Source: Natronohydrobacter sp. (GTDB taxonomy: Bacteria; Pseudomonadota; Alphaproteobacteria; Rhodobacterales; Rhodobacteraceae). From it: a DNA stretch of 64,000 nt. How positions within the stretch are numbered: position 1 is the stretch's first letter; each line of letters starts with the position of its first letter. The translations under genes and the position numbers were made by a program. The stretch lies in the NCBI GenBank assembly GCA_030603695.1, contig JAUVXF010000004.1, positions 1 through 64,000 on the forward strand. The letters run 5' to 3'. This document shows positions 1 to 7,931 of the stretch, piece after piece. The notes beneath the pieces are model-generated. The model ran no database searches, had not been told where the DNA came from, and saw only the letters and a program-made list of their open reading frames with translations.

Positions 1-67
1 ATTGCCGCCATAAACCGCTTAGCTTCCGGGTCGGATCGCCGCCCCGCGGCCCAGCGCTGCGCGGCTT
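1..67 (+). repeat. Partial copy of dispersed intergenic repeat (right half)
   Basis: This is the right-hand half of the repeat seen complete at 71-326. It begins at the window edge with ATTGCCGCCATAAA and ends in the GCGCTGCGCGGCTT block. It is nearly identical to 260-326. No credible gene overlaps it; the reading frames through it are GC-rich and differ between copies. Confidence 0.85.
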
Positions 68-70
68 TTT

Positions 71-326
71 CTTCGCGCCCCGTCACCGGGCAAGGGACAC
101 ATAACAGCCGCAAGCTGATGGGCAGCTGTGTGGGGTGCTGCATGTCCTCTCTCACCAAGCGCGGAATCAAGGGCTTTAGCCCGCCGCGCATCGCTGGGCC
201 GCCCCCCGGCACAGCGATTTGGCTGCCATGGGCGCATAGCTTGGGTTTCGTTCGGACATTGCCGCCATAAACCGCTTAGCTTCCGGGTCGGATCGCCGCC
301 CCGCGGCCCAGCACTGCGCGGCTTGG
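71..326 (+). repeat. Dispersed intergenic repeat, full copy
   Basis: This is a full unit. The left module (about 71-147) begins near a CCCGTCACCGGGCAAG-like block. The well conserved core (about 148-326) runs from CTCACCAAGCGCGGAATCAA through CCGCCCCCCGGCACAGCGAT and TTGGCTGCC to GCGCGGCTT. The same core occurs at 20486-20690, 20817-20996 and 21078-21258, and inverted and truncated at 15001-15080. The rest of the interval up to 505 holds no gene I can support; it ends in the leader of the gene at 506. Confidence 0.85.
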
Positions 327-505
327 CGACCGTCCCCCCCAAGCTGCCCTCCGCGCCCTGCGGCAAGTGCCTGCGGTGGCAGCATAATGGGGGGCAATCC
401 GTGGCAATCGGGTGTCAGGGGATCACGGCAGTGAAAAACCCTGTTGGCAGCGCCGATTCTGTCACCTAGTGTGAAGCGGATACAAGAGGATCAGGACGTC
501 CGACC

Positions 506-1693
506 ATGGCCAGATCCCAGATTGGGGTGCAGACGCAGTTTTCCAAACCGTTCCGCCAGATCGTTCTGATGCTGGTGGTTCTGGCGCTTGTGGCGCTGGG
601 CACATGGTTTGCCCTGCCACGTGTGGCGGGGATTTTTCTGGCCAATATCTGGCTGAACGGGTTTATCTTTTTCGTGTTTGTGGTGGGGGTATTCGCCACA
701 TTCTGGCAGGTGATCCAGCTGAACCGCTCTGTCATCTGGATTGAGGGTTTTGCCGCCAGCCGTGCGGGGCATGAGGCAACCATCCCGCCTGCGCTGCTCT
801 TGCCCTTGGCGGCCTTGCTGCGGGGCCGGGGGCGGGGCAGTCAGATCAGTTCCAGTTCGGCCAGTTCCATTCTGGATTCGGTGGCCACACGGCTGGATGA
901 GTTGCGCGATATCACGCGCTATATCATCTCGCTTCTGATTTTCCTTGGCCTGCTGGGCACATTTTATGGGCTGGCAACCACGGTTCCGGCGGTGGTGGAT
1001 ACCATCCGCTCGCTTGCGCCAGAGGATAACCAGACCGGGATTCAGGTGTTTGAAAACCTGATGACGGGGCTGGAAGCGCAGCTTGGCGGCATGGGCACGG
1101 CGTTTTCATCGTCCTTGCTGGGGCTGGCGGGGTCGCTGGTGGTGGGACTGCTGGAATTATTCGCAGGCCACGGGCAGAACCGCTTTTACCGCCAGTTGGA
1201 AGAATGGCTCAGTTCCATCACCCGGCTGGGGGTTGCGGGCGAGGGGGATCAGGGCGGGGATATGGGCGCGCTGGTGCAGGTGCTGGACAGCATGGCCGAG
1301 CAGATGGAGGCCATGCACCGCCAGCAACTGCATGCCGATCAGGAACGCGCGCAGCTGGATCAGGCGCTGGGCTATCTGGTAACGGCAATAGACAGGCTTT
1401 CTGCCGGGGCGGAACAGTCTGCCCTTGTGCCCGCGTTGGAGCGTATGGCGCGCGGGCAGGAAGAAATCCTTGGCCATTACCGGCAGATGTCGGAAGAGGG
1501 CGGGCCAGCGGCGCAAGCTGAAATCCGCATGCGGCTGCGCAATATCGACTTGCAGATGCTGCGCATTGCGGAAGAACTCTCTGCCGGGCGCTTGGAAACA
1601 ACGGCCGATCTGCGCGCCGATCTGTCGGCGCTGACATTGGCGGTGCGGCAATTGTCACGCACAGGGTTTGCGCCGCGCCGGGACGGGGGCTAG
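506..1693 (+). CDS. MotA/TolQ/ExbB-family proton-channel membrane protein
   Basis: Inner-membrane protein of 395 residues with four predicted membrane segments at about 18-38, 48-70, 139-160 and 196-221. The signature GLLGTFYGL (148-156) and the GGMGTAFSSSLLGL stretch in the fourth segment are typical of the MotA/TolQ/ExbB channel family. After the last segment comes a soluble, mostly helical tail of about 170 residues (225-395), longer than in ExbB or TolQ. The next gene starts 3 bp after its stop and encodes an OmpA/MotB-type protein, so the two probably form an ion-driven stator-like complex between inner membrane and peptidoglycan. The target of the force is unknown. It is unlikely to be flagellar MotA, since no flagellar gene is nearby. 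A weak AGGA ribosome site precedes the ATG. Confidence 0.8.
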   Translation: MARSQIGVQTQFSKPFRQIVLMLVVLALVALGTWFALPRVAGIFLANIWLNGFIFFVFVVGVFATFWQVIQLNRSVIWIEGFAASRAGHEATIPPALLLPLAALLRGRGRGSQISSSSASSILDSVATRLDELRDITRYIISLLIFLGLLGTFYGLATTVPAVVDTIRSLAPEDNQTGIQVFENLMTGLEAQLGGMGTAFSSSLLGLAGSLVVGLLELFAGHGQNRFYRQLEEWLSSITRLGVAGEGDQGGDMGALVQVLDSMAEQMEAMHRQQLHADQERAQLDQALGYLVTAIDRLSAGAEQSALVPALERMARGQEEILGHYRQMSEEGGPAAQAEIRMRLRNIDLQMLRIAEELSAGRLETTADLRADLSALTLAVRQLSRTGFAPRRDGG

Positions 1694-1696
1694 GCC

Positions 1697-3325
1697 ATGG
1701 CGCTGGCGCGCAGGGCAGGGCAGAGGCGCGATGTCAGCGGGGCCATCTGGCCCGGCTTTGTGGATGCGATGACAGCGCTGTTGCTGGTGCTGATGTTCGT
1801 TCTGTCAATTTTCATGATCGTGCAATTTGTGCTGCGCGATACGATCAGTGCGCAGGATACGCAGTTGGAGGGGCTGACGGCCGAAGTGGCCTCGTTGGTG
1901 GATGCGTTGGGGCTGTCGCGCGCGCGCGAAATGCAGCTTGCGGACGATCTGAGCGAAAGCCGCGCGCTTGCTGCGGCGCAACTGTCGCAGATCAGCACTT
2001 TGGGGCGCGATCTGGCCGCGCGCGAGGCAGAACTTGGCGCGGCAGAGGCGCGGATCACGGATTTTGAAGCGCAGGTGGCCGCGCTGATTGCCGCGCGCGA
2101 CAGTGCTTTGGCCGAAGGGGCGGGCTTGCGTGCGGAACTGGCCCAAGCCGCAGAGGCTGAGGCGGAATTGCTAAACCAGCAAGAGGCGCTGCAACTGGCC
2201 TTGGCCGCCATGCGCCGCGATCTGGATGGCGAGACAGAGGCGTTGCGGCTGGAAGCGCTGCGCGCGCAGGCGCTGGAAGCGGCCTTGGCCGATGCGCTGG
2301 CCAATGCAACCGCCCAAGGGGCAGAGGCCGAGGCACTGCGCGGGCAACTGGCAGAGGCCGAAGCGGCCCTGAGCGCCGAGGAACGCCGCCGCCTGAGCAA
2401 TGCCGCCGCCGCAGAGGCGCTGCGCCGCAGGTTGGAAAATGCCGATACCGAACTGACAGCCATGACTCTGGCGCTGGAAGAACAGCGCCGCCGCGCGGAA
2501 GAAACACTGACATTGCTGGCGGCGGCGCGCGCGGGGCAGGCAGAGCTTGAAGCCGCGCTGGAGATGGAAATCTCGGAACGCGAACGCCTTGCCGCGCTGC
2601 GCGCCATGGCCGAACAGGATCTGGCCGCGCGCACGGAGCAAAGCCTTGCAGACCAGCGCAGGCTGGAACTGCTGAACCAGCAGGTTGCAGCACTTCGCGG
2701 GCAGGTTGGGGGCTTGCAAGAGTTGCTGGGCGCAGCGCGCGCGCGCGAGGATGCCGCGCAAACCCAGATTGAAACCCTTGGCGCCGATCTGAACATGGCG
2801 CTGGCGCAACTGGCTGTCGAACAGCGCGCCCGCGCCGATCTGGAGGCGGCAGAACGCGAGCGGCTGGAGCGGTTTCAATCCGAATTCTTCGGGCGGTTGC
2901 GCGAGGTTCTGGAGGGGCGCGAGGAAATTCAGATCGTGGGCGATCGGTTCCTGTTTTCCTCGGAAGTGCTGTTTGAGCTGGGTTCGGCAGAGCTGGCCCC
3001 GGCGGGGCGCGCGCAAATTGGCAATGTTGTGCAGATCTTGCGCGAGGTGGCCGATGACATCCCGCCAGAGATTGACTGGATTTTGCGGGTGGATGGCCAT
3101 ACCGACAATCTGCCCTTGGGGCCGGGGGCGGATTGGCCCGACAACTGGGCGCTGAGCCAAGCGCGCGCGCTGTCTGTGGTGCGCTATATGACAGAGGCGC
3201 TTGGCTTTCCGCCGCAGCGGCTGGCGGCCACGGGGTTTGGCGAATACCGCCCTGTTGATCCCGCCAATACGCCAGAGGCCCGCGCCCGCAACCGCCGGAT
3301 AGAGCTGAAGCTGACAGAGCGGTAA
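1697..3325 (+). CDS. OmpA/MotB-type peptidoglycan-binding protein with long coiled coil
   Basis: 542 residues. A single N-terminal membrane segment (about 21-46) begins WPGFVDAMTALLLVLM. Asp23 sits where the proton-carrying aspartate of MotB lies. Residues about 50-400 are an Ala/Glu/Arg/Leu-rich coiled coil with many AEAEA-like repeats. Residues about 410-542 are an OmpA-like peptidoglycan-binding domain, with VDGHTDN, SQARALSVVRY and ARNRRIELKL. The plug-and-coil design matches MotB, PomB and ZorB, but the coil is far longer than in flagellar MotB. It is translated with the MotA-like gene 3 bp upstream. Family membership of both ends is clear; the biological role is inference. Confidence 0.8.
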   Translation: MALARRAGQRRDVSGAIWPGFVDAMTALLLVLMFVLSIFMIVQFVLRDTISAQDTQLEGLTAEVASLVDALGLSRAREMQLADDLSESRALAAAQLSQISTLGRDLAAREAELGAAEARITDFEAQVAALIAARDSALAEGAGLRAELAQAAEAEAELLNQQEALQLALAAMRRDLDGETEALRLEALRAQALEAALADALANATAQGAEAEALRGQLAEAEAALSAEERRRLSNAAAAEALRRRLENADTELTAMTLALEEQRRRAEETLTLLAAARAGQAELEAALEMEISERERLAALRAMAEQDLAARTEQSLADQRRLELLNQQVAALRGQVGGLQELLGAARAREDAAQTQIETLGADLNMALAQLAVEQRARADLEAAERERLERFQSEFFGRLREVLEGREEIQIVGDRFLFSSEVLFELGSAELAPAGRAQIGNVVQILREVADDIPPEIDWILRVDGHTDNLPLGPGADWPDNWALSQARALSVVRYMTEALGFPPQRLAATGFGEYRPVDPANTPEARARNRRIELKLTER

Positions 3326-3442
3326 GGGGCTGCGCGCCAGCTTTGGGTAAAATTTGCAGCATGTCGGCGCTATCAGGGTGCTCGCGGCCCTGTGATGCTC
3401 TTGCGTTGCGGGGGGGAAGGCACTAGGCAAGGGGCGTCATAA

Positions 3443-4426
<984 letters not shown>

Positions 4427-4453
4427 TTTGGCCAAGGCGACTCAAGGATACGG

Positions 4454-4482
4454 GGGCCGCGCGGATTGCGCGGCCCTTTTGA
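4454..4482 (+). terminator. Intrinsic terminator after mdh
   Basis: A 9-bp perfect stem, GGGCCGCGC / GCGCGGCCC, with loop GGATT is followed by TTTTGATTT. It sits 28 bp downstream of the mdh stop. Confidence 0.85.
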
Positions 4483-4539
4483 TTTGGCGGATCATGTTTG
4501 CGGTCACGCGAAACGCCGCCCCCTATCAGGCTGCATTTA

Positions 4540-4570
4540 TGTGATCACACTTTGAAAAACTGTGATCACT
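4540..4570. promoter_or_regulatory. Double palindromic operator candidate upstream of sucC
   Basis: A perfect 10-bp palindrome TGTGATCACA at 4540-4549 is followed by a near-perfect copy TGTGATCACT at 4561-4570. Their centres are 21 bp apart, about two helical turns. The pair lies between the mdh terminator and the sucC start, about 107 bp before the ATG, where operon control would be expected. The half-site TGTGA resembles CRP/FNR and some GntR-family sites, but the CRP N6 spacer is absent. The regulator is not identifiable from the sequence. Confidence 0.5.
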
Positions 4571-4676
4571 AATTTTCGATTTTCCGCCAATCGCCTTGTT
4601 TTATGGCAGATTTCATTTGTTTTTCGCGCGCAATCTGCCATGCACTGCCCAGCAACAGCAAGAATGGGACAGTTTG

Positions 4677-5870
4677 ATGAACATTCATGAGTATCAGGCA
4701 AAAGGGCTACTGCGCAGTTATGGCGTGCCTGTTTCGGATGGCCGGATCGTTTTCAAGGCGGAAGAGGCCAAAAGTGCGGCAGGCGAGCTTGATGGCCCGC
4801 TTTGGGTGGTGAAAGCGCAAATCCATGCGGGCGGGCGCGGCAAGGGCAGCTTCAAGGAAGCATCGGCTGGCGAAAAAGGCGGTGTCCGCCTTGCGAAATC
4901 GGTGGCAGAGGCGGAAGAGCATGCCAAAGCCATGCTGGGCCGGACACTTGTGACCCATCAGACCGGGCCTGCGGGCAAGCAGGTGAACCGTATCTATATC
5001 GAAGATGGTTCCGACATCTCGCGCGAATTGTATCTGGCGCTGCTGGTGGATCGCGTCAGCTCGCGCATCAGCTTTGTGGTTTCGACCGAAGGCGGCATGG
5101 ATATTGAAGAAGTTGCCGCCCATACGCCCGAAAAAATCCTGTCTTTCAGCATTGATCCTGCCACGGGCATTCAGGGCTTTCATGGCCGCCGCGTGGCCTT
5201 TGCGCTGGGGCTGGAAGGCAAGCAGATCAAGCAATGCGTGGATTTGGTGAACAAGCTGTACAAGTTTTTCACAGAGCGCGATGCCGAGATGGTGGAAATC
5301 AACCCGCTGATCGTAACCACGGATGGCGATTTGAAATGTCTGGATGCCAAGGTGGGCTTTGACAGCAACGCGCTGTATCGCCAGCCCGATATTCTGGCGC
5401 TGCGCGACGAGACGGAAGAAGACCCCAAGGAACTGGCCGCCAGCAAATATGACCTGAACTATATCGCGCTGGATGGCGAGATTGGCTGCATGGTCAATGG
5501 CGCAGGGCTGGCCATGGCAACCATGGATATCATCAAGCTGTATGGGGCAGAGCCTGCCAATTTCCTTGATGTGGGCGGTGGGGCCACCAAAGAGAAGGTG
5601 ACAGAGGCGTTCAAGATCATCACCTCTGACCCGAATGTGAAAGGTATCCTTGTCAATATCTTCGGGGGCATCATGCGCTGCGATATCATCGCCGAAGGCG
5701 TGATTGCGGCGGTGAAGGTTGTCGGGCTGCAAGTGCCGCTGGTGGTGCGTCTGGAAGGCACGAATGTAGAGCTTGGCAAGCAGATCATCCGCGACTCTGG
5801 CCTGAACGTGATTGCCGCCGACAATCTGTCGGATGCTGCCGCGAAGATCGTCAAGGCTGTGAAAGGCTGA
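4677..5870 (+). CDS. sucC: Succinyl-CoA synthetase (ADP-forming) beta subunit
   Basis: Beta subunit of succinate-CoA ligase, the substrate-level phosphorylation step of the TCA cycle. I place the start at [17 protein letters not shown], giving 397 residues, the standard length. An upstream in-frame ATG at 4596 would add 27 residues unlike the family. The ATP-grasp region has [19 protein letters not shown] (metal binding) and the CoA-ligase segment [12 protein letters not shown]. It opens the run sucC-lipoprotein-sucD-DUF805-sucA-sucB and is preceded by the double palindrome at 4540-4570. The ribosome site is weak (GGGACAG). Confidence 0.97.
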   Translation: MNIHEYQAKGLLRSYGVPVSDGRIVFKAEEAKSAAGELDGPLWVVKAQIHAGGRGKGSFKEASAGEKGGVRLAKSVAEAEEHAKAMLGRTLVTHQTGPAGKQVNRIYIEDGSDISRELYLALLVDRVSSRISFVVSTEGGMDIEEVAAHTPEKILSFSIDPATGIQGFHGRRVAFALGLEGKQIKQCVDLVNKLYKFFTERDAEMVEINPLIVTTDGDLKCLDAKVGFDSNALYRQPDILALRDETEEDPKELAASKYDLNYIALDGEIGCMVNGAGLAMATMDIIKLYGAEPANFLDVGGGATKEKVTEAFKIITSDPNVKGILVNIFGGIMRCDIIAEGVIAAVKVVGLQVPLVVRLEGTNVELGKQIIRDSGLNVIAADNLSDAAAKIVKAVKG

Positions 5871-5874
5871 GGTC

Positions 5875-6438
5875 ATGCGCGGGCTGGTGACATTGGTCAT
5901 AGCGGGGGGGCTTGTTGTGGGGTGCGGCATGTCAAATGCCGCATACGGAACCGCAAACCGTATCCCTGTCACGCCTGAGGTGCTTGAATTGGCCAATATG
6001 CGCTTGAGCAATGTCGTGCCAAAATCTTCACCGGCCGCGTTGGTTCGCAGCTTTGAACAGTTCTGCCTGTCGCAGAAGCGGATGCCCGTAGATATCAAGG
6101 CGGCTTTACGCAGTGCGGATTATGTGGAAGCCCCTTCGGTGGAACCCAATGGGACAACGGCCTTCGTTGTCGATGATCGGCGCCCCATGGTCATCTTGGG
6201 GGATGATGGGCAGCTTTGTGCGGTGGGGGCGCAGTCGCGCACGGGCCAGACTGCGCGCATCCACCGCATGATCAATCGTCGCTTCCCTGAGGCACAAGTC
6301 TTGGAACCAGCATCCGTCAGCAACAATACCGAATATGCCGTGCGCACCCATGGTGCGCATGGAGACATCATTTTCCTGCAACGGATTGCGCCATTTGTGA
6401 CGCAGTCTCGCCTGATCCTTGGAATACGGCGCGGGTAG
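5875..6438 (+). CDS. Putative lipoprotein between sucC and sucD
   Basis: 187 residues, no function recognised. The N terminus MRGLVTLVIAGGLVVGCGMSN has a short signal peptide and a lipobox LVVGC with Cys17, so it is probably lipidated and exported. The rest is a small globular domain with few lysines and two more cysteines, in FCLSQ and QLCAVG. The start is 4 bp after the sucC stop and sucD begins 42 bp after its end, so it is translated within the succinyl-CoA synthetase operon. I recall hypothetical genes at this place in other Rhodobacteraceae. Its codon use matches its neighbours. A link between an exported lipoprotein and the TCA cycle is not obvious. Confidence 0.75.
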   Translation: MRGLVTLVIAGGLVVGCGMSNAAYGTANRIPVTPEVLELANMRLSNVVPKSSPAALVRSFEQFCLSQKRMPVDIKAALRSADYVEAPSVEPNGTTAFVVDDRRPMVILGDDGQLCAVGAQSRTGQTARIHRMINRRFPEAQVLEPASVSNNTEYAVRTHGAHGDIIFLQRIAPFVTQSRLILGIRRG

Positions 6439-6480
6439 TCAGCAATCAGGGCAGATGCCCAGAAGATAGGAAAACACGCA

Positions 6481-7365
6481 ATGGCTGTTCTTGTTGATAA
6501 ACATACAAAAGTAATCTGTCAGGGTTTCACCGGCTCTCAGGGCACGTTCCATTCCGAGCAGGCGATTGCCTATGGCACGCAGATGGTGGGCGGTGTGACG
6601 CCGGGCAAAGGCGGGGGCACGCATCTGGGCCTTCCTGTCTTCAACTCGGTGCATGAGGCCCGCGCTGTGACCGAAGCCAATGCAACGGTCATTTATGTGC
6701 CGCCCCCCTTTGCGGCGGATTCGATTCTGGAAGCGATTGACGCGGAAATGGAATTGATTGTCTGCATCACCGAAGGGATTCCGGTGCTGGACATGATGAA
6801 GGTCAAGCGCGCGCTCGTGAATAGCAAATCCATCCTGATCGGGCCAAACTGCCCCGGCGTCATTACTCCTGATGCCTGCAAGATCGGGATCATGCCGGGC
6901 CATATCCATCGCCGGGGTTCGGTTGGTGTGGTGTCGCGTTCGGGCACGCTGACATATGAGGCCGTGAAGCAGACCACTGATGTGGGCCTTGGCCAATCCA
7001 CCTGCGTGGGCATTGGTGGCGATCCCATCAAGGGCACAGAGCATCTGGATGTGCTGGAATGGTTTTTGGCCGATGATGAAACCGAATCCATCATCATGAT
7101 CGGTGAAATTGGCGGCAGTGCCGAAGAAGAGGCGGCGCAGTTTCTGAAAGATGAGGCCAAGCGCGGGCGCAAGAAGCCTGTTGCGGGCTTTATTGCCGGG
7201 CGCACCGCCCCTCCGGGCCGCCGTATGGGCCATGCTGGTGCGATTGTTGCAGGCGGCAAGGGCGGCGCGGAAGACAAGATCGAGGCGATGAAATCGGCCG
7301 GTGTTGTTGTTGCCGACAGCCCCGCCGGTTTGGGCGAGGCCGTCTTGAAGGCCATCGGCATATAA
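6481..7365 (+). CDS. sucD: Succinyl-CoA synthetase alpha subunit
   Basis: 294 residues, the usual SucD length. The CoA-binding Rossmann segment contains [20 protein letters not shown], followed by the ligase domain with [10 protein letters not shown]. Active-site His251, phosphorylated during catalysis, lies in [18 protein letters not shown]. It pairs with SucC to form the alpha2-beta2 or alpha-beta enzyme. The lipoprotein gene interrupts the usual direct sucC-sucD junction. A DUF805 gene starts 29 bp downstream. Confidence 0.97.
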   Translation: MAVLVDKHTKVICQGFTGSQGTFHSEQAIAYGTQMVGGVTPGKGGGTHLGLPVFNSVHEARAVTEANATVIYVPPPFAADSILEAIDAEMELIVCITEGIPVLDMMKVKRALVNSKSILIGPNCPGVITPDACKIGIMPGHIHRRGSVGVVSRSGTLTYEAVKQTTDVGLGQSTCVGIGGDPIKGTEHLDVLEWFLADDETESIIMIGEIGGSAEEEAAQFLKDEAKRGRKKPVAGFIAGRTAPPGRRMGHAGAIVAGGKGGAEDKIEAMKSAGVVVADSPAGLGEAVLKAIGI

Positions 7366-7394
7366 GCAAGCCGCGCACGATTGGAGGCGCAGAA

Positions 7395-7895
7395 ATGACA
7401 TTTTCAAAAGCGATTATTGGCGGCTTTCAGAACGCCCTGAATTTCTCAGGGCGTTCGCGCCGTCCCGATTATTGGTGGTTTTTCCTCTTTGTCTTTGCCG
7501 GGGCGTTTGTGATTGGCGGGATAGAGATGCTGGCCCTTTCGGGCGGCAGCCAGATTTTGACACGGGCCTTTCAAGCGATTGTGTTTTTGCCCTTCCTTGC
7601 TGTCGCATGGCGGCGCGCGCAAGATACGGGGCGCCCCGGTTGGTGGGTGCTTGTGCCCTCTGGCGTGGTGGTGGCCAGTGCGTTTGTGTCCGGTTCTGTC
7701 AGCCGTCAGGTGGTTGGCCAGCTGGTGGATGGCCAGCCCGGATTTGCCGCGCCCATGGCGGGGCAATCGTTGCTGATACTGGCGCTGGCCGTGCTGCAAA
7801 TCGCGGCAGGCGCTGTTTTGATATGGTGGATGTCCCGCCCCAGCCAACGCGGTGCAAACCGCTTTGGCCCCGAACCCCGCGTTCGGGCAAAGTAA
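7395..7895 (+). CDS. DUF805 family inner-membrane protein
   Basis: 166 residues. The opening FSKAIIGGFQNALNFSGRSRRPDYWWFFLFVF is the typical DUF805 N terminus (YhaH-like). Four hydrophobic segments lie at about 25-47, 55-75, 82-105 and 118-140, with the family's R-aromatic motifs around the first (RRPDYWWF) and near the end (GANRFGP). A clear GGAGG ribosome site precedes the ATG. It lies between sucD and sucA, 36 bp before sucA, so it is probably co-transcribed with TCA genes. No biochemical function is known for the family. Confidence 0.85.
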   Translation: MTFSKAIIGGFQNALNFSGRSRRPDYWWFFLFVFAGAFVIGGIEMLALSGGSQILTRAFQAIVFLPFLAVAWRRAQDTGRPGWWVLVPSGVVVASAFVSGSVSRQVVGQLVDGQPGFAAPMAGQSLLILALAVLQIAAGAVLIWWMSRPSQRGANRFGPEPRVRAK

Positions 7896-7931
7896 CTGCA
7901 ATTTCACAGTCTGTGCCACAGAGGTGCCAAA

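Noticed and set aside
506-3325. Zorya-type antiphage system
   Set aside because: The MotA/MotB-like pair recalls ZorAB, but no ZorC, ZorD or ZorE genes follow (mdh comes next), and the long coil is on the MotB-like subunit instead of the MotA-like one.
4540-4570. CRP/FNR binding sites
   Set aside because: The TGTGA/TCACA half-sites are directly abutting with no 6-bp spacer, and FNR needs TTGAT-N4-ATCAA; neither consensus fits.
4596-4676. N-terminal extension of SucC
   Set aside because: The extra 27 residues ([13 protein letters not shown]...) are unlike SucC, and [12 protein letters not shown] is the family start.
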